Shown: piece by piece, positions 1-12,008 of the stretch | Position numbering within the stretch: the first letter of the stretch is position 1 | Layout: each line of letters begins with the position of its first letter | Source of the DNA: Jaltomata sinuosa | Lineage: Eukaryota; Streptophyta; Magnoliopsida; Solanales; Solanaceae | Length of the DNA: 64,000 nt | Assembly (NCBI GenBank): GCA_003996215.1 | Contig: QJPP01001939.1 | Coordinates: 289,505-353,504, forward strand | Direction: 5' to 3' | Made by a program: the position numbers and the translations under genes | The notes under the pieces: generated by a model | What the model was told of the DNA's origin: nothing | Databases searched by the model: none | The model's input: the letters and a program-made list of their open reading frames with translations, nothing else

Positions 1-281
1 GGTGAGGGCACCAAGATTTTTGTATTGTCTATTGATTGTTAGGATAGCTGCACGTGTGTATGTAGAATGTTCTATCATATCGGAATGACATGTTTGGATC
101 TATGCAAGTTAGTGTTTCATACATTTGTGCGCTACAAGGGAGCTTGAATTAAAATTGAATAAGACGTTGAATGACCATGAGTTGCTAGAGACACGAGTTT
201 GTTTTCTTAGTTGAGTCGTCGTGTTATTTTTCTTTTATGTTATGTTGCTTGAGGACAAGCGAACGTCTAAGTTGAGGGTGT
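1..281 (+). mobile_element. 3' internal tail of a Ty3/gypsy LTR retrotransposon
   Basis: No open frame is left here. The segment ends in a purine-rich run (GTTGAGGGTG, about 271-280) directly before an LTR that opens with TGAT. That is the position and look of a polypurine tract, so this is read as the downstream end of an internal region whose coding part lies outside the window. The phrase TTGAGGACAAGC just upstream is common before the PPT of plant gypsy elements. Inference from layout; family not assigned. Confidence 0.6.
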
Positions 282-461
282 TGATGTGCCGCCATTTTTA
301 TGGCACTTTCGACTCCTTTTAACTAAGAATAATCGTACGTTTTCAAGCAACCGTTGTCGTTTTTGATGTTCTTATGTTATATTTGTAGGAAATGGAGACA
401 AACGTAGAAAAGGAAGGAACTACGATCAAAAGCGCGCCACTGCCTAAGAGTGATGGCCACC

Positions 462-590
462 ATGACGGGCCGTCACCCATGTGATGGTCCGTCACAATGA
501 CCGTCAAGTTGAGCTGCATCACTGCCTAAGAGTGACGGTCCAGGCGACGGTCCGTCAAGCCAGTGACGGTCCGTCAGCCTGGCCGTCAAG
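462..590 (+). promoter_or_regulatory. Cluster of nine CGTCA/TGACG cores in the LTR U3 region
   Basis: TGACG occurs at about 463, 532 and 563, and CGTCA at about 471, 490, 502, 553, 571 and 583. An 80-bp unit starting ACTGCCTAAGAGTGA is present twice (about 439 and 520). The cluster ends about 60 bp before the TATA box. TGACG is the core of as-1-type elements bound by plant TGA/bZIP factors. A role as a stress-responsive enhancer, as known for some Solanaceae retrotransposon LTRs, is inference. Confidence 0.5.
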
Positions 591-647
591 TTGAGACAGT
601 CGGTTACGCGGAATCCGAGCGTTTTTGGGATTTGTTTCCTAGACTCC

Positions 648-655
648 TATAAATA
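648..655 (+). promoter_or_regulatory. TATA box of the first gypsy LTR
   Basis: TATAAATA preceded by CTCC, about 370 bp into the LTR and 60 bp after the CGTCA cluster. This is the usual place for the U3 promoter. The transcription start would be expected near 680; it is not visible from sequence alone. Confidence 0.55.
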
Positions 656-1584
656 CCCTATGTTAGTTTTATTTTACATATCAAGCTTTTTACAATAGTT
701 CTCCCAATAGTTTTAGGAGAGAATTTGAGAGCAAGAAACACATTTTCCTTGTCTTGAAAACGTGTTCTTGATTTGTTCTTGGGATCTTGGTTTTTCTTGT
801 TCTTGGATAATTGAAGATTGTTTTCACTATATTGTAAGAATCTCTTCTCTTTATTATGAATACAATTCTCTTCTCTTTTCTTTATAGCATGATTAACTAA
901 ACTCCCACAACTAGGGTTGTGGGAGCCATGGCAAACGTAGCATTATAGATTCCGGGTAGCGACGGGTTCAATATATATGTTGTCACGTTGTTAATCATTC
1001 ATTATTTAACGTTTTCTAGTGGTTGCAAACATTAGAACATGCCTAGGTTTAATTTGCTTGAGTAAAGAGATTAAAACTGGGAAACTTGATTAACGACGAG
1101 GATTCGAGACTACCAACTCTCGTCTTATGATTAATGCTGTAACTAGATTAATCTACTTGATGTTTAGGATTGAAATCTAAAAGCACACCTTTTCAAGTTC
1201 GAGAGAATTGAAAAGTAAATTCGTCTATTTGGTTGAGAAACGTTTAGACGATACCATTAATTCAATCACATCGTGACACGCATATAGAAAGAACCCGGTT
1301 AAGCTTAGGATCGACATCGTTACCAATGCCATGGTAAACACTTCCCTAGTTCATTCTCCTACTGATTATTTCTCATACATTATTGTTCGTTTTGTTTACA
1401 CATTGTTCACACAAACCCCCCCCCCCTTTATTTACCGGAAACTATTGACCATTAGTCAACTAATTCACTAAAGACTTAACTTTCACCATATTCTCTGTGG
1501 GATCGACCCCAACCTTTGTTGGGTTCTATATTTGACAACGATCGCTTACGCTTCTTAATTGGAGTGGTACTTTGAGCGTTATCA

Positions 1585-2363
1585 ATGACATGGTTGAGAA
1601 ATACCTTGGTAGATGCAGAGTTCAGAGATCAGGTCTACTGGCCCAGTCCCGAGGGCATCACTAGTGCTTACTTCTCTGCTGATGCTAGGAGGTGGTTAAA
1701 CTTGGTATCCCGAAGAATCCGCCCGTTGGGCAACAAGACTGATGTGACTTATGTTTGGGCCCCGGTGATTGCTTGTGCCATGCAAGAAATTATCATGAAT
1801 GTGGGGGAACAAATCATCTCCGAGTGGAAGGAATTCTACCGGGGTCATGCCCCTATCTTCCGGGCTTGGTGTCTGAATTATGCAGGTAGGTTGGGGTGCC
1901 CGAGGATCACACCGACTTGGAGGTAGCTATGGATGACCCATTCGGCCCTCTCCGGGTGAAAGTGGTCTCTTCCAAGAAGAAGAGGAAGGTGGATAAAGCA
2001 GGAAGAAGCCAGCCGATAGAGGAGGCTAACGATGATGATGATGATGACACCCCTGCCCCTCCCCTGCCTCACCCCCTGATTTCTAGACACCAGCTCGAGG
2101 AGAATCTGGCCGCTGTCAGGAAGTTCATGGAGGACACTAACGTTGGAGGTGCATCCCCGCCCCCTTCTACTCAGGAATTTACAGCACTCCGCAGGAAGTT
2201 AGAGGAAGAGAAAAAGAAGAGGCGCTCCCGAGATCGCATGTTTGCTCGGATGTGGAAGACCGTCAAGGTCATGTTCTCTTGCGTCACCCCAGGTCAGGAG
2301 CTTCCCACACTTGAGCCCAAAGACAGGCATGAGTTCTCCTTCCTGAGTGATGATGAGGCTTAG
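1585..2363 (+). pseudogene. Broken 'putative plant transposon protein' ORF, antisense inside element A
   Basis: The first frame (1585-1926) contains WLRNTLVDAEFRDQVYW, then RWLNLVSRRIRPLGNKTDVTY and a segment on to WKEFYRGH. A frame change near 1845 and an in-frame TAG near 1888 lead to the second frame, ending at the TAG of 2361-2363. That second part has GVPEDHTDLE, a KKKRK basic run, an Asp-rich tract and a Lys/Arg-rich helix. The pattern matches the domain Pfam calls 'putative plant transposon protein'; the second copy at 12009-13152 shows the missing N-terminal third, lost here at the LTR junction. Molecular function of the family is unknown. A basic C-terminal region suggests nuclear or nucleic-acid contact, which is inference. 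Confidence 0.7.
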
Positions 2364-3631
2364 GACCTCCCCCCTCCCTCTTTATTAAGACCATTTACTG
2401 CTTTTGGATTTCGCCCCCGTTTGGGGCTTGTTTTAGACAGTATTTCCCTTCCCTTTCCCTTTCATTTTAAAGCAGGTAGATGCTAGTTTCCAGACATTTT
2501 CCCTTATATGCCTACTATATTAGCTATATAGATGATTTCCTTGCTTCATATTGTAATTTACAGCTTAACTATTACGTTTTTAATCCCCGAGAATGAAACA
2601 AAAACATGGGAAAACAGGGCAGGCATTCTGCCTTGCGACCTTCCGCTATGGCGGTTGTCACTCCGCTACAGCGGAATCGGTATAGCGGAGAAAATACCAC
2701 TATATAGGGATCGATGTAGCGGTGCCATCCGCTATGGCGGTACCGATGGTAATCAGTCCAGAAATTAAAATTTCCAGCAAGTGTACTCATCTCCCTTCCC
2801 AGTTATCATTGTCTAACCCCGTCAGTCCCGCCATGGTCTTAAACAATCCCCAAGTCCATTCCTGGTAATACACAAATCAAAACTTGGCATCCAATTATCA
2901 CCAATCGTAAAAGATTCACAGAAGAAAGTTAATCACAACAACACCTCCCTGTTATCCCGCAGGGATAATCCCATTGTTCCCATGGTTCCCAACCAAGTCC
3001 TGACTGTCCTGAAACTGATATTTTCCTACAATCGTAAATGTTTTACCCTCACCATCTTAATCAATGATGAGTCCTTTTTCGGAAAAAAATATGAAACCTT
3101 AACTCTACGCACATAGCATTTTATCACACATCAATCATACCATTTCACATTTTGACTACCTTTAGACCCACAAATTCACAGTAAGGTAACTAATCACATA
3201 CCAACCAAGTAAGTCATATAAGCATTGCAACACAAAAAAATTTCAATTTTCACATCACAACAAAATCAAGACACATAAGTTGCTCCCTATTCGTTCCATG
3301 GATGACCCTTAGGCGATCATCCATGCCTTACCGCATCCTCTCAGGCCAGATACCAATTGAAACCTTCCCGATTCCAATCTTCCTTGCTTATTCATCGCAA
3401 CTAGAGTCCAATGACATCTTTCCCTTCGTTGAGATACCAATTGGAATCGAGAGATACCAATTGGACTCAACTCATACAAGCAAGTGAACGAACCGCACGA
3501 AGAGGAATGAAAGAAGAGAGATGTTCCTAGAAGGTTTCATAGCTTCCCTAGGATTAGATATGGATGTAAACACACCAATCCGCGAGACTCTATTCGATAT
3601 TTTTCTCTTGTACTGGGAGACGGTAACCTGG

Positions 3632-3643
3632 GCTCTGATACCA
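3632..3643 (-). other. Primer binding site of element A (initiator tRNA-Met type)
   Basis: The minus strand reads TGGTATCAGAGC, complementary to the 3' end of plant initiator tRNA-Met and the commonest plant LTR-retrotransposon PBS. It lies two bases from the LTR end (GGGTCGTGACA), as in element B. It fixes the orientation of element A. Confidence 0.85.
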
Positions 3644-3645
3644 TT

Positions 3646-6068
3646 TGTCACGACCCAACTACCGGGCCATGCGGGCACCTACTCTAATCCACCTAGATAG
3701 GAACCAACAGGTAATGCGAAAAAGAGATAAATCATGAATAAGTCTTTTAAATACATGGAAACATTTATAAAATATGAGAAAAAACCTTTTACAAATTGAA
3801 ACAGCCCTCCCTAGAACCTAGTCTAAGCCGGTACGAGAGCTACTACAAGAGTAATACAATTTAAATAAAAAGGACACAACTCCACCATAGAAACAAGAAG
3901 TAGGAGTTGCTGGACAATCACCGTCATTCTGAACCTGTGAAACATCACCACCCTACAACCAGACTATACCCAAAAGGCATAGCAAGAGTAGAATCAGTAC
4001 AAACATACGTACTGGTAGGCATCATCGATCGATCTGAATTCCATCGTACCATCATATAATAGAAATAAGGGAAAACATGAAATTAATTCCATTGGACCAT
4101 TTCTCCAACTTCTACCCTCACCAGACCCGGTCTCAACCTGATCGTCTACTTAGACCTCGCGCCTCAACCCTGCCTAGCCCTTCCGCTGCCAACTCTACTA
4201 CTCTAGCCTTGCCCCGATACATACGACTTCTAGAGTCACACTTAACCTTAGACTTTCCAAGTCACCTTAACCTTAGACTTCCTAAGTCACCTGTACACTA
4301 TCCCAACCACTAAATCCAGACCCGGACTACCACTCTGTTGCTCTAGTCAACCCCTATAGCTATACACCCAGAAACAACCCAGTACTATCAATCCAGATCC
4401 ACTACCCTCATGGTACCACTCACAAGTATCCGGACCTCTCGAGGATCCGTAGACAATTCTCCAAATAGTAATACCAACTAGTCACATAATGCCAGACCCT
4501 CAGTCATTCCCCTAGCTTATCAACCACATGTAATCAACTTTATAACCATGATCAACAATTTAAGACAACAATAATATTTTCATTCCGCATAGCCCGAACC
4601 CAACCTGGATCCCCCTAACATCGCCTAAGTGTTAGACTTGCAATCCCGGTCTACCCCAAGACCAACCTCATAATTACATAAAATCACCCGGCCTCTCATG
4701 GACCATATGTAAATATCACAGTTCAAGAATACAACCCGGTCCACTCACAAAACCATCAAAGAATACAATAATACAATTAAGACAACCCATACCAGGGGTG
4801 GTACCCGAGCCAACCGTTAGTATACCCATACCAGGCATGGTACTCGAGCCAACCGTTAGTAATTCCTGTACCAGGCGTGGTACTCGAGCCAACCGAATGT
4901 CATAACAAATCCAAATTAATCACAACCAATGAACAAACATACTTGTAAAACTAACAAGCAAACAAAAGAAGTTCATTTCACAAGACTGATTACCGGACAA
5001 CTAGACATTCACAATTCACTTCCTAAACATACAACTCATACACTACTACAGAATAGTACGTGAACACATAATGCATATTAGAAATCAAACCATCACTTAC
5101 CCCTATTTCGGGTACATAAACTCAACCTTCAATTTCGTCCGAAGACTAAACTCCCGTTCACCCCTTTTACCACACATTTAGTGGATACATTGATTCCCAA
5201 ACTCCTCATTAGATACTATGATATGGGGAAAATTCCCCTTAGCCTTAGCAATTCAACCACTTTTTACTAGTATATTTAGTTTCCCAAATCCTTATCTAGG
5301 ATTTCCCTTTTTATTTAGCCATTCAGTTACCCGAGAATTTCCGGTTCTCCGAACCTTCCCGACATCCCAGTCTCTGAATTCTATTATTTTCCCATACCTA
5401 AATATACATGTACAGCCCAAGATATGACAACATTCAATAATTCAATTCAGCCAAAACCTAATTCACACATAACCAACACCACAATCCACCAGACTCCATG
5501 CCCGAAGGCCTATGCATGGATTTCCCTTTTCAACTGTACAACAAGTATAAAATGTAGACAGGTCAATCTACTCGATAAGAAAACCTAGCCTACCTGGACG
5601 CCAAGCAGCTGCAGGGATGCGTTTCTGGCTCCGTGAAGGCGTTCCCGGCTGGATGACGATCCTGGGATCCATTGTTACGCGTCCCTTCAACCATATTCCC
5701 TCCTCCTCATGGCTCCCAAGTCTTGGAGCAGCTTAGGAGGGATTTTGGAGAAACCCTTGTATGTTTTCCAACTAAGGAGGAGAAGTCTTTTATTAAAAAG
5801 GCATTCTGAGGCTACTGCCTCTCGTCGTTACTCTATAGCGAACGGCCTTCCACTATAGCGCTACCGCTATAGCGGTATTTATTCTGCTATAGCGCTACCG
5901 CTATAGCGGTATTTATTCCACTATAGCAGAGTGACGTCAGCCCGGATAATTTCAAAAATTCTGAAATTTTCCATCACGTCACCCCACTGAATTCAAAACT
6001 TTTTTAAATCATTCCCATAATTTCTTGATATCGTGATTTCTAAAGTAATGATGGATCCAGTCGTTATA
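3646..6068 (-). repeat. LTR of element A (5' LTR on the minus strand)
   Basis: On the minus strand it runs from TATAACGACTGGATCC (the TG start mutated to TA) to GGGTCGTGACA. It is a diverged inverted copy of the element B LTRs. Shared marks are CCGCTATAGCGG-type palindromes (5830-5935), a block of GGTACTCGAGCCAACC units (4786-4898) and the AAGTCTAAGGTTA-type repeats seen as their complement near 4230-4290. Length is 2,423 bp, near the 2,455 bp of the 3' LTR of B. Confidence 0.75.
4786..4898. repeat. Short tandem repeat in LTR A (three units)
   Basis: Three units of about 38-47 bp, each with a variant of ACCAGGCATGGTACTCGAGC followed by CAACCGTTAGTA. The unit holds an imperfect palindrome around GGTAC. 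The same unit recurs in element B at 8726-8880 and 9428-9535, where it marks the duplication breakpoint in the 5' LTR. Confidence 0.7.
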
Positions 6069-7567
6069 ATTAGTTATGAAGAAATTTATCTATTATTTAT
6101 GTAGGGATTAGTTGTGCAGGTTTTAGTTCTTCATGTATTAGATATTCATGTATTAGATATTCTTGTATAATTTATTCCACCTTCCATCCTGCATAAAATA
6201 ATGAGAATATACATTAAAAAAATAGAAATTTTCAGAAATAGCAAACTTGAGCCCATAATTAAGTCCTCCATAGCAACACTTTGCTAATTACATTCCATTT
6301 CAACTCACCTCTTTCCTTGTTTTTCTCCATGATTTTTTCTCTTTCTCTCTCTTCTATCCCTTGCCTCTCTTTCACTTTATATTCTCTTTCTCATTTTTTC
6401 TTTTTTGTTTTGTATTTTATATTTTATATATATATTTTTTGTATCAATCGATATATTTTATATAACTTTTATCATTTGTATTTGAATGTTTAGCCGTGAA
6501 TATATATAATTTATTATTTGTATTTGTATACAAACAAGTATATGTATTATTTGTATTTACTTGAGTCTATCGTATTTAGATATGCAATGTGTCATTTGAT
6601 ACAAATGTATCATTTGTATTTGTATATCAAATTTATCATTTGTATTTGTATATAAACAAGCATCTTGTATCTGTATAGTTCAAGTTATATAAACAAGTAT
6701 CATTTGTATCTGTATGATTCAAGTTGTATAAATATGTATCGTTTGATACAATGTATCATTTATATTTGTATGGTTCAATTTTTTAGCAATAAATATAATT
6801 TGTATCAATGAATATAACTACAAGTATCCATAGAAAGAGAATCAATAATTCATTTTCAATTATTTAAAAATATAAATAATGTACTTAACTACAAATACAA
6901 ATACAAATGCTTATTTGAAAATACAAATAATGTAGTAAACTACTAATACAAATATAAATACAAAATAAATGAATATGTATTCGAGTTCCTCCACCTCCAA
7001 TCTACGGCAGCATCGCTCCAGATCTGAACCTTAAAAATATAAATTATGTAGTCAATTACAAATACAGATGCTTATTTAAAAATACAAATAATGTAGTGAT
7101 TAACTACAAATACGAATACAAATGCAAAATAAATAAAATATGTATTCGAGTTTCTCCGCCTCCGATCTATGACAACATCACTCCAGATCTGAAACCAACG
7201 CGATGTTTAACCATAGAAGAACGTATCGAAACTCCTCCTTGAGAAGGTGGACGAGAATCGAATTTTCTGCTATAGATTTGATCTATCCGACTTCTTTGAT
7301 CGTGAATCATCTTTGTTCCAAAGTTCAGATTCTCAGATTCTCTTTAAATGGGTTACCAGCTAACCAAAGATTGCAAGAAATGTAACAATGGTAGAAAATA
7401 GGTATCAGAAGTGGAGCTCTTTTGAGTGCATTTCAGACTATCATGATAGCCCTTTCTGGGTCATAGATGGAGAGAAGAGTGGCTGGTGATTGAGGAATGG
7501 TGTTGTGATGGAAGATGACGAAGATGGAAAATGGAGTAAACATGGGAGAGGAGGGCGGCTGGTGTTG
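6069..7567. other. AT-rich spacer between elements A and B
   Basis: No coding region is supported. The part near 6100-6200 (GGGATTAGTTGTGCAGG, then CCACCTTCCATCCTGCATAA) is a copy of the old repeat also seen at 17950-18186 and 21948-22255. About 6430-6800 is rich in TATCATTTGTATTTGTAT units. About 6890-7195 holds two direct copies of a segment in the opposite sense (ACAAATACAAATGC), so the whole resembles a degenerate foldback element. From 7196 to 7567 the composition is more balanced, like a gene flank, but I recognise nothing in it. Confidence 0.5.
6895..7195. repeat. Two direct copies of a ~145-bp segment
   Basis: Both copies start with ACAAATACAAATGCTTATTT-like sequence, then AATACAAATAATGTAGT, and end TATGTATTCGAGTT followed by CTCC(A/G)CCTCC and CAGATCTGAA (near 7020 and 7185). 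They differ at scattered sites, so this is an old local duplication. The first part is the reverse complement of the TTTGTATTTGTAT stretch at 6480-6660, giving a potential foldback. Confidence 0.6.
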
Positions 7568-7572
7568 GGTTT

Positions 7573-10500
7573 TTTAACGACCGGATCCGTCGTTACTTAG
7601 AAATTACGATATCGAGAAATTATGAGAATGACTTAGAAAGGTTTTGAATTAAGTGGGGTGACATGATGGAATATTTCAGAATTTTTAAAATTATCCGAGT
7701 TGACGTCACTCCACTATAGCAGAATAAATACTGCTATAGCGGTAGCGGCTATAGCGGAAGGTCGTCCGCTATAGCACAACGACGGGAGGTAGTAGCCTCA
7801 GAACGCCTTTTTAATAAAAGACTTCTCCTTCTCAGTTAGAAAACACACGAGGGTTTCTCCAAAAATTCTTCTAAGCTGCTCCAAGACTTGGGAGACATGA
7901 GGAGGAGGGATTATGGATGAAGGGACGCAGAACAATGGATTCCAGGATCGTCATCCATCCGGGAACGCCTTCACAGAGCCATAAATGCATCCTTGCAGCT
8001 GCTTGGCGTCCATGTAGGCTAGGTTTTCTTATCGAGTAGATTGACCTGTCTACATTTTTATATTTGTTGTATAGTTGAAAAAAAAGGGAACCCATGCTTA
8101 GACCTTCGGGTACGGAGTTTGGTGAATTGTGGTGTTGGATATGTGTGAATTAGGTTTTGGCTAAATTGAATTATTGGATGTTGTCGTATCTTGGGTTGTA
8201 CATGTATATTTAGGAATGGGAAAATGATAGTATTCTGAGACTGGGATGTCGGAAAGGTTCGGAGAACCGAGAATGCTCGGGTAACTGAATGGCTAGATAA
8301 AAAGGGAAATCTTAGATGAGGATTTAGAAAATTAAATATACTAGTAAGAAAGTGGTTGAATTAGTAAGGTTAAGGGGTGTTTTCCCCATATCGTAGTATC
8401 TAAGGAGGAGTTAGGGAATATCGATGCATCCACTAAATGTGTGGTAGAAAGGGGTAAACGGGGGTATAGTCTTCGGGTGGAATTCAAGGTTGAGTTTATG
8501 TACCCAAAATGGGGGTAGGTGATGGTTATTGATTCCTATATGCATTGTATGTTCATGTACTTTTGCTTAAGTATTGTATGATTTGCATGCTTAGGAAATA
8601 ATTTAGGAAAGTCTAAGTGTCATGTTATCAGTCTTGTGAAATAAACCAGGTGTTATTGCTTATGGGTTTACAAGTGTTGATTGTTCATTATTTGTGAATG
8701 TGGATTCTGTGTGACATTCGATTGGCTCGGGTACCACGCCTTGTACGAAAATTACTAACGATTGGTTCGGGTACCAAGCTTGGTACGGGTATACTAACAG
8801 TTATCTCGGGTACCACGCCTGGTATGAGAATTCATAATGGTTGGCTCGGTACCTCGCCTGGTACGGGTTGTTCTAACTGTATTGTTGTATTCTTTCGATG
8901 GTTCCATGAGTGGACCGGGTTATATTCTTGTATTGTGATAATTGCTTATGGTCCTTGAGAGTCCGGGTTATTATTATAGTTGATTGTAAGTTTGGTCTTA
9001 GTGTAGACCGGGTTGCATGGCTAACACTTAGGCGATGTTAGGAGGATCCAGGGTGGGTTTGGGCTATGTGGAACGAAAATGTTTATTGTTCTCTTAAATT
9101 GTTGATCATGGTTATAAAGTGGATTACATGGGGTTGATAAGCTAGGGGAATGACTAAGAGTCTGGCGTGGTGTGACTAGTGGGTATTACCATTTGGAGAA
9201 TTGTCTAGGGATCCTTGAGAGGTTCGGATACTTGTGAGTGGTACCATGAGAGTAGTGGGTCTGGACTGACAGTACTGGGTTGTTTTTGGGTGTATAGCCA
9301 TAAGGGTTGACTAGAGCAACCTGGACTAGGTGGTTAGGCTAGTGTGCAGGTGACTTGGGAAGTCTAAGGTTAATGTGACTTGGGGAGTCTAAGGTTAGGG
9401 TGACTTGGAAGATCTAAGGTTAAGTGTGCTCGAGTACCACGCTTGGTACAGGAATTACTAATGGTTGGCTCGGGTACCACGTCTGGTACGAGAATTCATA
9501 ATGGTTGGCTCAAGTACCACACCTGGTATTGTTCTAATTGTATTTTTGTATTCTTTCGATGGTTCCATGAGTGAACCAGGTTGTATTCTTGTATTGTGAT
9601 AATTTCTTATGGTCCTTGAGAGGCCGGGTTATTATTATAGTTGATTGTAAGTTTGGTCTTGGTATAGATCGGGTTGCATGGCTAACACTTAGGCGATGTT
9701 AGGGGGATCCAGGGTGGGTCCGAGATATGTGGAACGGAAATGTTTGTTGTTGTCTTAAATTGTTGATCATGGTTATAAAGTGGATTACATGGGGTTGATA
9801 AGCTAGGGGAATGACTGAGAGTCTGGCATGGTGTGACTAGTGGGTATTACCATTTGGAAAATTGTCTAGGGATCCTCGAGAGGTCCAGATACTTGTGAGT
9901 GGTACCATGAGGGTAGTGGGTCTGGATTGATAGTACTGGGTTGTTTCTGGGTGTATAGCCATAGGGGTTGACTAGAGCAAAGGAGTGGTAGTCCGGGTCT
10001 GGACTAGGTGGTTGGGCTAGTGTGCAGGTGACTTGGGAAGTCTAAGGTTAATGTTACTTGAGGAGTCTAAGGTTAGGGTGACTTGGAAGGTCTAAGGTTA
10101 AGTGTGACTCGAGAAGTTGTATGTATCGGGGCAAGGCTAGAGTAGTGGAGTTAGCAGCGGAACGGCTAGGCAGGGTTGAGACGCGAGGTCTAAGTAGACG
10201 ATCAGGTTGAGACCGGGTCTGGTGAGGGTAGAAGTTGGAGGAGGGGTCCAATGGAATTAACTACATGTTTTCCCTTATTTCTATTATATGATGGTACGAG
10301 TAGATTCAGGTTGACTGATGATGCCTACCAGTACGTGTGTTTGCACTGATTCTACTCTTGCTATACCTTTTGGGTATAGTCTGGTTGCAGGGTTGGTGGT
10401 GTTTTACAGGTTCAGGATGACGGTGATTCTCCAGCAACTCCTACTTCTTGTTTCTATGGTGGAGTTGTGTCCTTTCTACTTAAATCGTATTACTCTTGTA

Positions 10501-10746
10501 GTAGCTCTTGTACCGACTTAGACTAGGTTCTAGAGAGGGTTGTCTCATATTGTAAATGATTTTCCGATAGTTCTATAAGTCAGTTATTTTCTGAAATTAT
10601 TATAAAGAAAGTTCCATGTATTAAAAAGGGTTTCATTCGTGACTTATGTTCTTTTCCTCTTTGCCTGTTGGTTCGGGTGGTAAGGGTTCTCCTATCTAGG
10701 TGGATTAGAGTAGGTGCCCGCACAACCCGGTAGTTGGGTCGTGACA
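7573..10746 (+). repeat. 5' LTR of element B, with internal duplication
   Basis: Starts TTTAACGACCGGATCC (against TGTAATGATCGGATC in the 3' LTR, so the TG is mutated) and ends GGTCGTGACA. It is 3,174 bp, 719 bp longer than its partner. The excess is a tandem duplication: 8726-9427 is repeated as 9428-about 10105. The second copy is almost identical to the 3' LTR, the first is clearly diverged from it. Confidence 0.75.
8726..10105 (+). repeat. Tandem duplication (~0.7 kb x 2) inside the 5' LTR
   Basis: Copy 1 (8726-9427) and copy 2 (9428-about 10105) share the order: GGCTCGGGTACCACG units, GATGGTTCCATGAGTG, CGGGTTGCATGGCTAACAC, ATTACATGGGGTTGATAAGC, and the AAGTCTAAGGTTA block. Both begin at the short GTACC-containing tandem unit, which probably gave the homology for the event. 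They differ at many single sites. The 3' LTR (15424 on) matches copy 2, not copy 1. Confidence 0.75.
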
Positions 10747-10748
10747 AA

Positions 10749-10760
10749 TGGTATCAGAGC
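10749..10760 (+). other. Primer binding site of element B (initiator tRNA-Met type)
   Basis: TGGTATCAGAGC two bases after the LTR end GTGACA. It matches the 3' end of initiator tRNA-Met and defines plus-strand orientation. Identical motif and spacing to element A. Confidence 0.9.
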
Positions 10761-12008
10761 CCAGGTTACCGGTCTCCCATCACAAGAGCAAAATATCGAA
10801 TAGATCCCTGAGGATTGGTGTGTTGACGTCCACATCTAATCCTAGGGAAGCTATGAATCATTCTAGAAAACATCTCTCTTTTTTGATTCCTTATCGTGCA
10901 GTTCAGTTACTTGCTTGTATGAGTTAAGTCCAATTGGTATCTCAACAAGGTGAATGATGACATTGGACTCTAGATGTGATAAACAGACAAGAAGGATTGG
11001 AACCGGGAAGGTTCTAATTTGTATCTGGCCTGAGAGGCTGCGGTAAGAAACGGGTGATCGGCTAAGGATCATCCATGGGACGGATAGAGAGTAATTGATG
11101 TGATTTGATTTTGTTGTAGCTTGAGACTGAAATGTTTGGGTATTACAGTGCTGGTGTGGCTTATTTGATTTGTATATGATTGGTTGCCTTGTTGTGAGAT
11201 TGTGGGTCTGAAGGTATTTATAATTGATTCTTGGTATGATTGAGTGTGATTAAGTGTTGTGGTGTGGAGTTAGAATTTCATATAATTTCAGAAAAGGGTC
11301 TCATCATTGGTCAAGATGGTGAGGGGAAAGGATTTACGACTGTGGGGAAACTCTGGTTTCAGGACAGTCGGGGCTTGGTTGGGAACCATGGGAACAAGGG
11401 AGTTATTCATGCCTGATAGCGGGGACGTATTATTGAGAACAATTTGCTTGTGTAATTCATTCATGATTTGTGAGAATCCAATGCTAAGTTTCAGTTTGTG
11501 CATTGCCAGGAATGGTCTTGAGGGTTGTTTAAGACCATGGCGGGACAAATTGGGTTAAACAATGATAACCGAGAAGGGGAACGAGCACACTTTGCTGAAA
11601 AGTCTAATATTTGGACTGTTACCATCGGGAATGCCATAGCGGATGGCACCGCTACGACGATCCCTCTATAGTGGTATTTTCTCCACTATAGCGGTTCCGC
11701 TGTAGTAGAGTGGCAACCGCCATAGCGGAGGGACGCGGGGCAGAACACCTGCCCTATTTTTCCCTGTTTTTCATTCAATCTTGGGGCTTCAAAACGCAAT
11801 AGTAAGCTATGATTGCATGGAAAAACAAGAAAATTAGCTATAGAACTAATCTAGTATTGCATAAGAAGGGAAATAGTGTCTGAAAATAGCATCCACGTGC
11901 TTAAAACGAGGGGAAGAGGAAAGGGAAAATATCATCTAAAACAAGCCCCAAACGGGGGCGAAACCCAAAAAGACTGTAAATGTTTATAATAAGGGGGGAG
12001 GGGAGGTC

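Larger units (their letters stand above)
282..1584 (+). repeat. 3' LTR of a gypsy element, inserted into element A
   Basis: The 1,303-bp segment begins TGAT and ends ATCA, a short inverted terminus of the TG...CA type. A TATA box (TATAAATA, 648-655) lies inside, preceded by a cluster of CGTCA/TGACG motifs. The end sequence (GGGATCGACCCCAA, then TTGACAACGATCGC) is typical of plant gypsy LTR ends. Immediately after it the sequence turns into the antisense ORF found again at 12009-13152, so this element was inserted into, or recombined with, element A. Its 5' half lies left of the window. Confidence 0.7.
1585..6068 (-). mobile_element. Element A: non-autonomous LTR retrotransposon, truncated, minus orientation
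   Basis: Reading on the minus strand: LTR (6068 to 3646), a tRNA-Met type primer binding site (3643 to 3632), then an internal region down to 1585 where the gypsy LTR cuts it. The same modules in the same order occur in element B on the plus strand (7573-16742), so A and B are family members in inverted orientation. No reverse transcriptase, integrase or protease motifs are seen. The only coding-like sequence is antisense to the element (1585-2363, plus strand). The other LTR lies outside the window, so its target duplication cannot be checked. Confidence 0.7.

Noticed and set aside
10054..10251. 65-codon ORF (and its copy at 16050-16247)
   Set aside because: Identical frames on the minus strand of the two LTRs; identity comes from the LTR conversion tract, not protein conservation.
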